Virus record (IMG/VR): IMGVR_UViG_3300030390_000844
Location: 1 to 34,606 of that record
DNA from: a virus
Length of the DNA: 34,606 nucleotides
Reading direction: 5' to 3' (one strand)
Below, in pieces: positions 26,601-32,434 of the stretch. The position numbers and the translations under genes were made by a program. How positions within the stretch are numbered: the stretch's first letter is position 1; the number at the start of each line of letters is the position of its first letter. The notes under the pieces were generated by a model, which ran no database searches, was not told the DNA's origin, and saw only the letters and a list, made by a program, of their open reading frames with translations.

Positions 26601-28879
26601 TGTACGATGGTGGAAAGGGTAAGAACTATGACGATATCATAGCATCATTCGAGGGAACTAACGAGCTCCTAATGTTACAGGAACTACGTGGCCAGTTCGG
26701 TGCACAAGCCGTTATGACTAAGACTTACGCTGAAGAGTACTTAGGTATGAACTTCAAAGAGGAAGAGAACTACATGCCTATACGTATGCGTGCAGTAGGG
26801 TCTAACAACAATGACATTACTAGATTACAAGAAAACATAGAGAACATACAACAAGCCTACAGAAGCTACGGGTCTGCTCAGCAGAAACAAGCATCTTCTA
26901 CCTACGAGCGTAACGCTGAAGCAATGGGTAGTAAGACTAGGTATATAGACTTAAACTTCTATGACGGAGCTGCTAAAACTTTCCGTGAGAATGAAGTAAA
27001 AGCCAGAACAGCATCATCAATAGCTAAGTTATCTACCATGACATCTGAGGCTAACGAAGAGTTCAAAGCAGTCGTAACAGAGCCTGAGCAACGTCAGAAA
27101 GTACGTAAGAAGGTAATGTTATTCCTAACAGAGAACGCACAAGTTATAGAGCAACAAGATGAGTTGATCGGAACTAGCTTGAAGAAATTCTCTAAGGAGC
27201 TTAACAACCTTACAGTATTGTACTTCTTTGGTAGTGCAGTTATACAGGTGTTTAAGCAGTCTTCTGCTATCGCTAACACTGTCATAGAGGGTGGTAACTT
27301 CTTCACTGTTATGGGGTACGTTATGACCGCTGCAACAGGTAAGTATTCTTCAGGACAAAAAGCAGTAATGCAGAAGTCTGATATCGGTGGACGTGATTAC
27401 ATCAAGGAAACTGTAAGTGCTACCGTGAAGGGTAACGCAATGACTGAGAATGGTAAGTGGTCACGCATGAGAGGTAAGGCATTTGACCTATCTACATTGG
27501 GCCTAAGACAAGCCGATAAGGTTGCTGCTACAGCATCTTGGTTAGCTTACTTCGAACAATACCAGAGAAAAGAAAACGGATTCACAGGTGAGGTTAATGA
27601 CGAGCAATGGAGAGCATGGTCTGTAGATTATGATGGTGCTGCTGCTGATTACGCTACATTGATGGTTACAAAGGATCAGAATGTATCTACTAGTCGTGAC
27701 AAGTCAGAGTTCCGTAACATGAACTCAGGTCAGGTTGCTCAGTTTATCCAGATGATTGTTATGCCATTTGCTAACTTCCTTATTAACAAGAAGTTAAACC
27801 TTATGTTGGATTTCCAGAAACTAGGGAAAGGTGAGACCAGAGTAGAGGCTATCAAGTCTATCGGTGGTACAGCTCTTGAGGTTGCTGCATTCCACGGAGT
27901 GTCTCAGTTTGTTATCGCTCCAATGATTCAAGCTCTTGTTGCTGCCATAGGTGGTGGAGAAGAAGAGGAAGAAGATTCATGGTTTGATGCTGAGTTCAGA
28001 TGGGGATTATTCAAGAAGGGTATGCTGTCTGATTTGAATCCATTGGTTATGCCTGTAGGCGCTATGGAGTCTTGGGCTACTACTGCTTACAACATGGTTG
28101 ACTTTATGGCTACTGATGAAGCTAGAGAGTATGAGTTCGAAGATAGAAGTTGGTACGAGAATTTCCAAGCGTGGGAAACTGTAAACGGAATGCCTAAGTT
28201 CAATGGAGCAGGTAGAGGAGATATGAATTGGATTACTGCCCTAAAAGGTGGTGGTGTATACGGAGACGTTACAGTGGAGCTTGCTCTATCCGCTCTTAAC
28301 CTTAAGACATTAGCTGAGAAAAACCCTTACTACGTTACAACGTTTGGAACTAAGAAGTACCTATCTAGCAAGGATGCTAAGAGCATGATGAAGTTAGAGG
28401 GAGCTAAGCTATCAATGATGACCATCGGAGGCTTTACAGGGCTATTCTCGAAAGAGGCAATGGCTGCTATAAAAGGACGTGAGCGTCAAGTTGGTAAGAG
28501 AGGAATCACTAATGAGAACGAGGCTATCGGTAGAATGATTATCAACGAAGGTAAGGGAACAGATTTAATGACTGACAAGATTGTTCAGAAAGCTAAGTCT
28601 AACCCATTAGCAGTTGAGTCTACAGTGAGAGCTATAGTAGGTGACAAGGTTGTTAAAAGCGTAACAGCAGATAAACTACCAAGCCCTAAGTATATTAACA
28701 CTATCCGTGATATTGCAGTTAAGACTCAAGACCCACGTGATGCAGCTCTAGCAGCTAAGGTTGTAATGATGAGTATGTCTCCAGCTGAGGCAGAAGAGTT
28801 CAAGTCAGACTTCCTTAAGTACATCGTACTGAAACAAGGAGAGAGTGCAGTAGCAAATATAGCAATGATATTAAAATAG
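20603..28879 (+). CDS. Giant internal virion / ejection protein with HExxH metallopeptidase-like domain
   Basis: About 2758 residues; ATG 20603 is preferred over GTG 20591. Visible parts, in order: two 30-residue repeats at 13-28 and 43-58 (F-T-x-T-G-Y-x-G-S-x-E-D-F-x-T-L); hydrophobic helices at ~355-405 and ~518-540; a zincin-like site YHEGFHDIL with H767, E768, H771 and acidic candidates E819/E820/E824 in VEEVFAEIQAD; a very basic helical stretch ~1447-1503; a coiled coil ~1565-1605; hydrophobic helices ~2200-2245 and ~2423-2453, the last followed by a GGGEEEEED run. Position and size match the largest ejection protein of podoviruses (T7 gp16, P22 gp16, N4 virion polymerase) and the giant cargo proteins of crAss-like phages. 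No DxDGD-type RNA polymerase motif was seen. Protease activity is inferred. Confidence 0.82.
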   Translation: MNDQALKDSYQQFTDTGYSGSLEDFKTLISSNEDARNDAHKLFTSTGYDGSIEDFGTLVGINSPKKKDSTDLSSDDSAWDSLSIDTEPVGFAQGSGEINEGTVDAQRNQAAEGDITVNKGRKTQALGQALGEMAKEEEDAVGRWARYQDGLDVDAPSTQSTTNLSPFAATLARTDENATEKEIKDANTVDEVRAAVRKSNAEKVNVAYDDAMSDNDKATNTDSEFTEDGKKTKGGLIETDEEGNTIFNEKNLGLTLMDMDAVATKEAASVAREAARVEGSSVLGLVAHDMATGIMDITNSVQGVYDREGAQDDMYENTFRTQASYKEYGLTEEEIGKGVSENLAEGNISAASKVFAVQAAQTVPQLLSQVAIAYATGGLGASASASMWASSGFMGATTFGRTWADTYGQMDNSKAFMLALGDAAAETLSERLFTSDVKALSGVGAVAGKTRNEIKDMLFAKGLLSKEFGNFGITAVKGAVMGGAEEGLEEIIATVGSGIVHAAVNDEEINLYEVMDSAIIGFGMGMGSNVAGAAFKGKGLLTAGVSALGYGGLRSELVKIKSNKTKLAKELTETSDAARKEVLIGKIKALEGLEMQIAKDTEAAYDSYSDSDAKTTIEANQKLSNILYKLRNNTNNLTKEEKISLTKQAQEQFGIINSVEAKYEGEVAAIKTQQAENTEFLNGMESSVEVSETTELPNTPLMRGIKNVAKALANKGTKVFIHRNLDDAAEVSGADKLDLAGSNGFYKAEDGTIHIMASLAQNNTAYHEGFHDILRDVSPDYAKRFVDAALRGMDSDTAAKYKAIYASNMKSGGQKLAVEEVFAEIQADIAVGAISETGAGTSVVRAAMESVKKSLNALGIPVKPTASFKEFVNFVGSVNKDFTTGTTATASKGKFGSNEITTENFMQMSAKAVDALKTATEAQFTVAKGKKLNGSFINSNTTFTNLAEVVETFKKENGRAPKVLFWMGDQSARGAYATSDGTNIDLEGGISFSQDPANTDNGVVWATNKNNNEVQGLVKDADIVAIVSGKPETGHRFYKGTSVVIGTELMEAFNRNKGQSIEYPQRGGAFNFEIPTEGFTDPLQAMQFFYSTLSEKGLDFVAAQEFIENSKGFATQAEYLAQSKGDRMGALNYFLEPSITADAFFSNLGMKPMADVQTEMRDGYLVENEFTTGDIYAFYQFTRDADGKVETADGNHSTYSTDIKGKALGIANRRDNIYQVADLGASTTSENKLSGSSKLELLKEEGYVTQAQIDEVNSLEQAEQGKAKNALIRKASVEVKKDGNELLTSRLTNKGGYISAETAGDKSLKRIVSDAGTAYDGQTLLESLIAGQTADGRQEALNKAAAELVAEGKAKEVEFKKGKNKFTESSLPVGLVLERAARNEDVSFDSMATSVNAETKRKASILHQATIIIEIAERILLGEKKAAIVASLRAKGMSSADANLVYAKSAQYAKGAKKGWTEGTRERSAQHAAKRKAERKQESAKAKDFRKKAAAILNQEKKTGDVILREIANLIKEAGVEIKASQVNTLIRIAKKVARVKGRSVLDTEARYELLNSITDKVVKIIDKQITAKELDEYTNRLRKVESEQRKLRDRLTKLKNNSRSPLISYADQILDMTSLNAAMLSPESLILLEASIKDLQISTKSVSVTGQKLGKPYIFVEGLGNVDARRAKLYFNEIYENLKVEEVALQEKTLVEKATDLAFENDTDWVAEYNNLIKQISEKDLKGVQKKLADIAEDLGLDLNDINDFAIAEKIYSEEKTEKLNSQKDVIVNDAILPTYMNFRRLFESNESLAAIFGVPTDVDDATAAEIVKGRMEKLTALELKRLEFGMYDFAVNGKALGMSQLAAIITAKNDNNPKLAKLGLKSREKEGAGKGVYSRFENTPSYFRRLFLASEAKIAQFMDIVGFSELRSAVALADSIANTMEEVLIERAKELGVASLSSQVKIQILSVLSQVPSGKNNTQHLAQVVASLELAYLSDKRFDEDMKAEVRAALDEVLYDGGKGKNYDDIIASFEGTNELLMLQELRGQFGAQAVMTKTYAEEYLGMNFKEEENYMPIRMRAVGSNNNDITRLQENIENIQQAYRSYGSAQQKQASSTYERNAEAMGSKTRYIDLNFYDGAAKTFRENEVKARTASSIAKLSTMTSEANEEFKAVVTEPEQRQKVRKKVMLFLTENAQVIEQQDELIGTSLKKFSKELNNLTVLYFFGSAVIQVFKQSSAIANTVIEGGNFFTVMGYVMTAATGKYSSGQKAVMQKSDIGGRDYIKETVSATVKGNAMTENGKWSRMRGKAFDLSTLGLRQADKVAATASWLAYFEQYQRKENGFTGEVNDEQWRAWSVDYDGAAADYATLMVTKDQNVSTSRDKSEFRNMNSGQVAQFIQMIVMPFANFLINKKLNLMLDFQKLGKGETRVEAIKSIGGTALEVAAFHGVSQFVIAPMIQALVAAIGGGEEEEEDSWFDAEFRWGLFKKGMLSDLNPLVMPVGAMESWATTAYNMVDFMATDEAREYEFEDRSWYENFQAWETVNGMPKFNGAGRGDMNWITALKGGGVYGDVTVELALSALNLKTLAEKNPYYVTTFGTKKYLSSKDAKSMMKLEGAKLSMMTIGGFTGLFSKEAMAAIKGRERQVGKRGITNENEAIGRMIINEGKGTDLMTDKIVQKAKSNPLAVESTVRAIVGDKVVKSVTADKLPSPKYINTIRDIAVKTQDPRDAALAAKVVMMSMSPAEAEEFKSDFLKYIVLKQGESAVANIAMILK

Positions 28880-28886
28880 ATAAATT

Positions 28887-29294
28887 ATGAATAAGATCGC
28901 ACTAATGTTGAAAGCCCTAGTTGGGGGTGTTGGAAAAGCAATTGATGGAGGAGGTGGCATAGAAGCCATCGCCAAGTTGGTTGATGAGTACAAGCTCACC
29001 GATGAGGAAATTATGAAAGAGGAATCAGATTATGAGAATCAGTTAACAGCTCGTTTACAAGCCGACATGTCTAGTGACAATTGGTTAGCTAAATCAGTTC
29101 GTCCTATTGGATTCATGCTATGGACTGCAGTAGTCCTAGTGATGATATTCTTGGATGGGAACCTTGGAGCATTTGAAATCAAAGCTGCTTACTTACCGCT
29201 AATCGAAACGGTTTACGTATCATACCTAGCGTTCTACGTTGGTAGTCGTGGTGTTGAGAAAACGATACGTGTTTGGAATGAGAAAAAGAATTAA
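28887..29294 (+). CDS. Holin (3TM gene-transfer-release type)
   Basis: A 135-residue protein. After a Gly-rich N-terminal helix and an acidic linker it contains RLQADMSSDNWLAKSVRPIG, the hallmark of this holin family, then hydrophobic helices at ~74-90 and ~98-118 and a charged C terminus. The N-terminal hydrophobic stretch (IALMLKALVGGVGKAI) may be a third helix. It makes holes that let the amidase (8226-8639) reach the cell wall. It lies 7 bases after the giant protein, as the last gene of the late rightward operon. Confidence 0.87.
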   Translation: MNKIALMLKALVGGVGKAIDGGGGIEAIAKLVDEYKLTDEEIMKEESDYENQLTARLQADMSSDNWLAKSVRPIGFMLWTAVVLVMIFLDGNLGAFEIKAAYLPLIETVYVSYLAFYVGSRGVEKTIRVWNEKKN

Positions 29295-29302
29295 TTAAAT
29301 GA

Positions 29303-29332
29303 GAGGGGGCATGCCGCTAAGCACGCCCCTTC
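29303..29332. terminator. Terminator between convergent late and leftward operons
   Basis: A twelve-position stem (29303-29314 with 29321-29332) has a 6-base loop. In the plus-strand RNA there is one A-C mismatch; in the minus-strand RNA the same position is a U-G pair, so the hairpin is slightly better for leftward transcription. The T tracts are weak on both sides. Confidence 0.65.
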
Positions 29333-29379
29333 ATTCACCATTCCTGTGGGGTAATTACAATTTAAAGTCGTGTGATTGA

Positions 29380-29589
29380 CTATCTGCGTATTCCGTATCC
29401 GTCACTAGGGGCCTTAGCCATCTTGACGTTATTCCAATCTCCTGAAATCTCTTCAGGGATATAATTGTCTAGGATATTATCCATAGTACTTAAATCAATC
29501 TCTTTCTTTACACCATCCTCATCCCATTGGATGCGAACTGATGGAAAGCGTTTAAGATCTCCTGTTTCTTTGTGAATGTAATTAGGCAT
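29380..29589 (-). CDS. Small conserved-looking hypothetical protein
   Basis: A 69-residue soluble, acidic-to-neutral protein (MPNYIHKETGDLKRFPSVRI, ending DGYGIRR). It is the last gene of the leftward operon and starts about 10 bases after the preceding stop. The pattern of a short hairpin (ETGDLKRFPS) followed by DEDGVKKEIDLS suggests a small beta-alpha domain. No family is recognised. Confidence 0.6.
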   Translation of the reverse strand: MPNYIHKETGDLKRFPSVRIQWDEDGVKKEIDLSTMDNILDNYIPEEISGDWNNVKMAKAPSDGYGIRR

Positions 29590-29599
29590 ATAATTGAAT

Positions 29600-29836
29600 T
29601 TACTTGTTTAATAGTCTGTCTGATAAATCTTGATCAACATTCGCTATCTCTAATATAAGTCTCTTCTCTTCAGCGTAAGCAAATGCTACTTCTTCTTCTG
29701 TGGAATCTGTACCTAAGTTAGCAAATAAAGCTGCACATAGCAAGAGTCTCTTGTCTGCGTAATCCTTTACACAACGACACTGACCGCATAGGCCATCGCA
29801 CTTAAGCTCCACAGGCTTCGCAATCAGGGTTATCAA
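29600..29836 (-). CDS. Small cysteine-rich protein, start uncertain
   Basis: A 78-residue frame with a cysteine cluster near the N terminus (CDGLCGQCRC) and a second part that is a helical hairpin (LLLCAALFANLG, EEEVAFAYAEEKRLILEIAN). The frame has no ATG: the only start is TTG 29836, with a stop 11 codons upstream. It overlaps the 38-residue frame at 29802-29918 that ends in its own Cys pair. It could be translated by reinitiation at TTG or as a frameshift product of that frame. The C-x3-C-x2-C-x-C spacing suggests a small metal-binding knuckle. Function unknown. Confidence 0.5.
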   Translation of the reverse strand: MITLIAKPVELKCDGLCGQCRCVKDYADKRLLLCAALFANLGTDSTEEEVAFAYAEEKRLILEIANVDQDLSDRLLNK

Positions 29837-29918
29837 TAGAGCACTGCTCAGGTTGTTCAGTTGTTGTTAGTTCATTTACGAAGTCAGCAAAGCTGTCATC
29901 CATTCCAAAATCTCCCAT
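29802..29918 (-). CDS. 38-residue acidic protein with C-terminal cysteines
   Basis: ATG 29918 opens a 38-codon frame (MGDFGMDDSFADFVNEL at the start, CSIDNPDCEACGA at the end) closed by TAA at 29802-29804. It starts 13 bases after the preceding gene's stop in the same leftward unit. Its last 35 bases overlap the cysteine-rich frame at 29600-29836. Asp/Glu-rich start and three Cys residues near the end are all that can be said. It may be a separate peptide or the N-terminal part of a frameshifted protein. Confidence 0.45.
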   Translation of the reverse strand: MGDFGMDDSFADFVNELTTTEQPEQCSIDNPDCEACGA

Positions 29919-29931
29919 TGGGTTTAGTTTT

Positions 29932-30162
29932 TTAATTAGTTAAGTAGTGAGCGGGAATCGTATTGTAGTCCCCGTCATACATGTTACACAAGTCACCGAC
30001 CTTTACATACCTGCCATCCTTCATCTGATACATGGTATCGTTGATTAAGTACAGCGTATTCTCTTTAGTGGTTAACTTACGCCAAGACCTCTTTAGTGAG
30101 TGCTTAGCCTTAGTGATTGTGCGTTTGATGTAACGACTGGGGTCTATTTTAATATTCCTCAT
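29932..30162 (-). CDS. Small basic hypothetical protein
   Basis: A 76-residue protein with a basic N-terminal half (SRYIKRTITKAKHSLKRSWR) and a C-terminal small beta part containing MYQMKDGRYVKVGDLCNMYD. The latter resembles a short SH3- or KOW-like strand set, but no family can be named. A promoter box and a terminator-like hairpin lie in its 75-base leader, so its expression may be attenuated. Confidence 0.6.
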   Translation of the reverse strand: MRNIKIDPSRYIKRTITKAKHSLKRSWRKLTTKENTLYLINDTMYQMKDGRYVKVGDLCNMYDGDYNTIPAHYLTN

Positions 30163-30192
30163 AGCTCTTTGTTTGAGTTAATGTTAGAGGTG

Positions 30193-30217
30193 AAAAAGGG
30201 GACACCGAAGCATCCCC
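30193..30217 (-). terminator. Leftward terminator with C(UUCG)G tetraloop
   Basis: Read on the minus strand, an eight-pair stem (30217-30210 with 30205-30198) closes a UUCG loop and is followed by UUUUU. Two pairs are G-U in this direction but A-C mismatches in the other, which fixes the orientation as leftward. It lies downstream of the membrane-protein gene ending at 30250, and also downstream of the promoter box at 30238-30245. Confidence 0.85.
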
Positions 30218-30237
30218 TACACACCTTTAGGAACTAA

Positions 30238-30245
30238 CAAATATA
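30238..30245 (-). promoter_or_regulatory. Possible leftward promoter box TATATTTG
   Basis: The minus strand reads CTGTATATTTGTTAG just after the preceding stop. The box is perfect but has no -33 TTG at 19-21 bases. The predicted transcript would pass through the terminator hairpin at 30217-30193 before reaching the gene at 30162. A chance match in AT-rich sequence is possible. Confidence 0.5.
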
Positions 30246-30249
30246 CAGA

Positions 30250-30588
30250 TTATTTAACGAATCTGAAGTATCTGTCAGTCACTAGTTTAATGATTACCAA
30301 TAGCGATATTGATACTAAGAACGTCAGAACAGGTGCGTTATTTCCTATCGCTGCCCATCCGAATGTACCCATGAACAAGCTATACAATATTATGTAAACC
30401 TCGTTAGGAACCCTTACTAACTTAGCCTTTACTCTTTGTCGTAAAACAGTTTTCAATGCCGTAGCCATGTTCGTTCCTTCTGCCATATCTAGATGTCGCT
30501 TTCCGTGAGCATCATACCATATGACTTCATACTTCTTCACTCCGTTAACCTCGTTAACCAAAGTGGCCTTCTCTGCAAAAGCCTTCAT
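30250..30588 (-). CDS. Small membrane protein with two C-terminal helices
   Basis: A 112-residue protein started at ATG 30588 because that start overlaps the preceding TAA as TAATG; ATG 30606 would add six residues. Residues 1-60 form a small soluble alpha/beta part (KKYEVIWYDAHGKRHLDMAE). Two hydrophobic helices follow (VYIILYSLFMGTFGWAAIG and LTFLVSISLLVIIKLV), with a short basic tail. It is last in the envelope cassette before a terminator. No family is recognised; an inner-membrane location is inferred. Confidence 0.68.
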   Translation of the reverse strand: MKAFAEKATLVNEVNGVKKYEVIWYDAHGKRHLDMAEGTNMATALKTVLRQRVKAKLVRVPNEVYIILYSLFMGTFGWAAIGNNAPVLTFLVSISLLVIIKLVTDRYFRFVK

Positions 30589-30827
30589 TACAAGAAGAAA
30601 GTCCAAGTCGTGTCTAGTACTGCATCGTTAACGCTGAGGTCTAAGCTCAGGTTGTCAAACGAATCTACTAAATCTTGTGCCTCACCTAGTAATGTTGTTG
30701 GGGCTATAGTATCTGTGACTGATTCACCTGACTCTAGTTCCCAGACGATTACACGTCCTACACTGTCAATTGGTTCGCAGCTTGCAAATGCTAGAGCTAC
30801 GATGCTAAATAGAATTACTTTTCTCAT
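30588..30827 (-). CDS. Small lipoprotein
   Basis: A 79-residue protein with a lipoprotein signal MRKVILFSIVALAFASCEP: basic start, hydrophobic core, and a Cys at residue 17 after F-A-S, which fits the loose lipobox of Bacteroidota. The mature part is acidic (DSVGRVIVWELESGESVTD). Small phage lipoproteins are often outer-membrane spanin subunits or superinfection-exclusion factors; either fits. It is coupled by TAATG to a membrane protein, an arrangement that also suits a spanin pair in reverse order. Function is unproven. Confidence 0.7.
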   Translation of the reverse strand: MRKVILFSIVALAFASCEPIDSVGRVIVWELESGESVTDTIAPTTLLGEAQDLVDSFDNLSLDLSVNDAVLDTTWTFFL

Positions 30828-30839
30828 ATTAATTGTTGT

Positions 30840-31043
30840 TTAATTTAATGAAGTTGATAAAAATGATTTGTCGATAAGTGGCTGATAGCGAGTATCAGGG
30901 AAGAACACCCTTGTTATGTAGATACCGCTAGGCATTTGAGGAGCTATATAAACATCAAGTGGGCTAACCCCACGTTTCATCATGAGTAGCCTGCCTGCCA
31001 TGTCGAAGAGCTGAAAGTCTATGAGGCCATCATATTCCTCCAA
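30840..31043 (-). CDS. T9SS type-A sorting-domain-like segment (probable -1 frame continuation)
   Basis: The only start in this 67-codon frame is TTG 31043; the open frame itself reaches upstream to 31097, 27 bases into the gene at 31070-31837. The reading VNGGIFRIGGLEEYDGLIDF, QLFDMAGRLL, then QMPSGIYITRVFF and DKSFL follows the T9SS C-terminal sorting domain pattern (v-x-i-y-D-x-x-G-r-l ... L-p-s-G-i-Y-i-t-r-v). With no ATG and a directly overlapping signal-peptide gene in the 0 frame, this is best read as its C terminus, reached by a -1 frameshift or separated from it by a mutation or sequence error. Confidence 0.6.
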   Translation of the reverse strand: MEEYDGLIDFQLFDMAGRLLMMKRGVSPLDVYIAPQMPSGIYITRVFFPDTRYQPLIDKSFLSTSLN

Positions 31044-31069
31044 CCCTCCGATCCTGAATATACCTCCGT

Positions 31070-31837
31070 TTACTTTACGTAGATACGGAATGGATTCTCA
31101 TTAACATTCGTTACGTTAATGTAGATGTCCTCTTCGTAAGACTGACCACTACTATTACGTGTTGCCTTAACTTTAACTACTACCCACTCATTCTTCTCAT
31201 GGTCGAGAGGAGCTGTGATTTGCAGTTGATCATTCTGTACTAAGTAAATAGGTAGTGTAGTAGATACTCCGTTAACAACAGAGTAAGGTGTTCCATCTAT
31301 AGATAGTATCTCCAAGGTAACTTTGTTCTTGTTGATCTTCTTAGCAGTGTTGTTGTTCTTAGTCCACCAAGCAGACATAGTAGTAGTCATAACTAGATTA
31401 CTATTCTCTGGTACAATAACAGTATCTACCTGTATGTCATCTATATCCTTTCGCTTAACCACCACACGGGTAGCAACAGTCATGTCTAGACCGCCTGCAT
31501 CAGTTATAGTCGTATTGAACAGGTACTCATCCTTGGTATCCGCATCCATTGCGTTAACAGGTTCTATCTGTCCGATATCTCCATTAGCGCTAGTTACGTT
31601 TGCAGAGGCGGGTGTCATTGTAAATGCAGAACCCACACCATCAAAAGATATAGTTAAGTTATCCGCTCCATCTTCATCAGAGCCACCAAGGGTAGCGAAT
31701 GGGTCTGTCTCTCCATCCTCGACTTCGAAGTACAGGATGTCGCTTGGATTTACGTTTGAATTGATGCTGTCTATTTCGTTCTGTGCATAGGTAGTTGTTG
31801 TAGCTACTACTAAAGCTGTTAGGAATAAATTCTTCAT
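31070..31837 (-). CDS. Secreted Ig/cadherin-like protein, possible T9SS cargo
   Basis: A 255-residue protein with a clear signal peptide MKNLFLTALVVATTTTYAQ (cleavage likely after Gln19). The mature part is beta-rich with Asp/Gly/Asn-rich turns (EVEDGETDPFATLGGSDEDG; DADTKDEYLFNTTITDAGGL), like cadherin or Ig-type domains with calcium-binding turns. It ends NENPFRIYVK then TAA, while the -1 frame continues with a sorting-domain-like sequence. It begins one base after the previous stop. Phages rarely encode secreted Ig-domain proteins outside the virion; surface display on the infected cell is a possible role. Confidence 0.78.
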   Translation of the reverse strand: MKNLFLTALVVATTTTYAQNEIDSINSNVNPSDILYFEVEDGETDPFATLGGSDEDGADNLTISFDGVGSAFTMTPASANVTSANGDIGQIEPVNAMDADTKDEYLFNTTITDAGGLDMTVATRVVVKRKDIDDIQVDTVIVPENSNLVMTTTMSAWWTKNNNTAKKINKNKVTLEILSIDGTPYSVVNGVSTTLPIYLVQNDQLQITAPLDHEKNEWVVVKVKATRNSSGQSYEEDIYINVTNVNENPFRIYVK

Positions 31838-31838
31838 G

Positions 31839-32153
31839 TTATTTTTCTACTACTGAGTTTGGATTAATTTTAAAATGATCTCCGAATGGGTTTCCTGCAA
31901 AGGATATCTCTTCTGTGTCATCTAGATAAAAGTCATCAATCTCTTTGTTGATAATCTCTGTCTGCCATGAGTTAAGTGCTGCCTCGGTAGCTACCCCATC
32001 TACTAGTGTCTCTACTGCTGTAGGAGCTATCTCCATGCCTTGTAGCCAATTCATGACCTCTACGCCGTTCTCCATGATAGGCTTGTCTATGCCGCCATCC
32101 ACGTATCCTTTCAGATAGATTTCGTGCAGGTCTGAAATACTTACTTTATACAT
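31839..32153 (-). CDS. Hypothetical soluble acidic protein
   Basis: A 104-residue acidic protein (MYKVSISDLHEIYLKGYVDG at the N terminus). It is mixed helix/strand, with NSWQTEIINKEIDDFYLDDT toward the end. It overlaps the upstream gene by 8 bases and is followed one base later by the secreted protein, so it belongs to the same leftward unit. No domain is recognised. Confidence 0.65.
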   Translation of the reverse strand: MYKVSISDLHEIYLKGYVDGGIDKPIMENGVEVMNWLQGMEIAPTAVETLVDGVATEAALNSWQTEIINKEIDDFYLDDTEEISFAGNPFGDHFKINPNSVVEK

Positions 32154-32352
32154 AACTTCTTTTTTGTTTAGCTATTTTTAAATCAGCCTCTAGGTGAACT
32201 ACATCCTCGTAGAACTCCCTGACTATTATCTTCTGCAGCATATCCTTAGTGATGCCTAGCCTTTCTGCTTGGTCACTACGAGTGCCGCCTCTTTTGACAG
32301 ACTCTAGTATATAGGTCTTACGCCAATGCTTAATGTTTAGAGTCTCGCTCAT
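32146..32352 (-). CDS. Small helix-turn-helix protein
   Basis: A 68-residue protein. GTRSDQAERLGITKDMLQKI (residues ~23-42) fits a helix-turn-helix: a short helix, a turn at Leu-Gly, and a recognition helix. The N terminus (NIKHWRKTYILESVKRGG) would be the first helix of a homeodomain-like fold. It may be a small DNA-binding regulator. It overlaps the gene on each side, so it is translated with the membrane peptides before it. Confidence 0.68.
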   Translation of the reverse strand: MSETLNIKHWRKTYILESVKRGGTRSDQAERLGITKDMLQKIIVREFYEDVVHLEADLKIAKQKRSYV

Positions 32353-32434
32353 CTTGTTCCCATTTACGCCACATCCATATTAAGTATGCGTTCCATACTA
32401 ATAGCATGCCGACTCCGATTATACAATCTACCAT
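32330..32434 (-). CDS. 34-residue single-pass membrane peptide
   Basis: ATG 32434 opens MVDCIIGVGMLLVWNAYLIW, followed by a charged tail (MWRKWEQDERDSKH) and TAA at 32330-32332. One hydrophobic helix, then a charged end, is a typical small membrane peptide. Its ATG overlaps the stop of the 29-residue peptide (ATGGTAG), and its 3' end overlaps the helix-turn-helix gene by 23 bases. Coding is supported by this unbroken chain of overlaps. Confidence 0.55.
   Translation of the reverse strand: MVDCIIGVGMLLVWNAYLIWMWRKWEQDERDSKH

Noticed and set aside
20603-28879. Giant protein as a virion-packaged RNA polymerase
   Set aside because: Size and position would allow it, but no DxDGD-like or T7-type polymerase motif was seen in the translation; the HExxH site and ejection-type helices are the only clear signals.
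30493-30843. A 116-codon plus-strand open frame
   Set aside because: It is antisense to the lipoprotein and membrane-protein genes, which have signal sequences and a TAATG junction supporting the minus strand.
31323-31790. A 155-codon plus-strand open frame
   Set aside because: It lies wholly antisense to the signal-peptide gene at 31070-31837 and has no promoter; its hydrophobic, Ser/Val-rich sequence is typical of the reverse of a Thr/Asp-rich gene.
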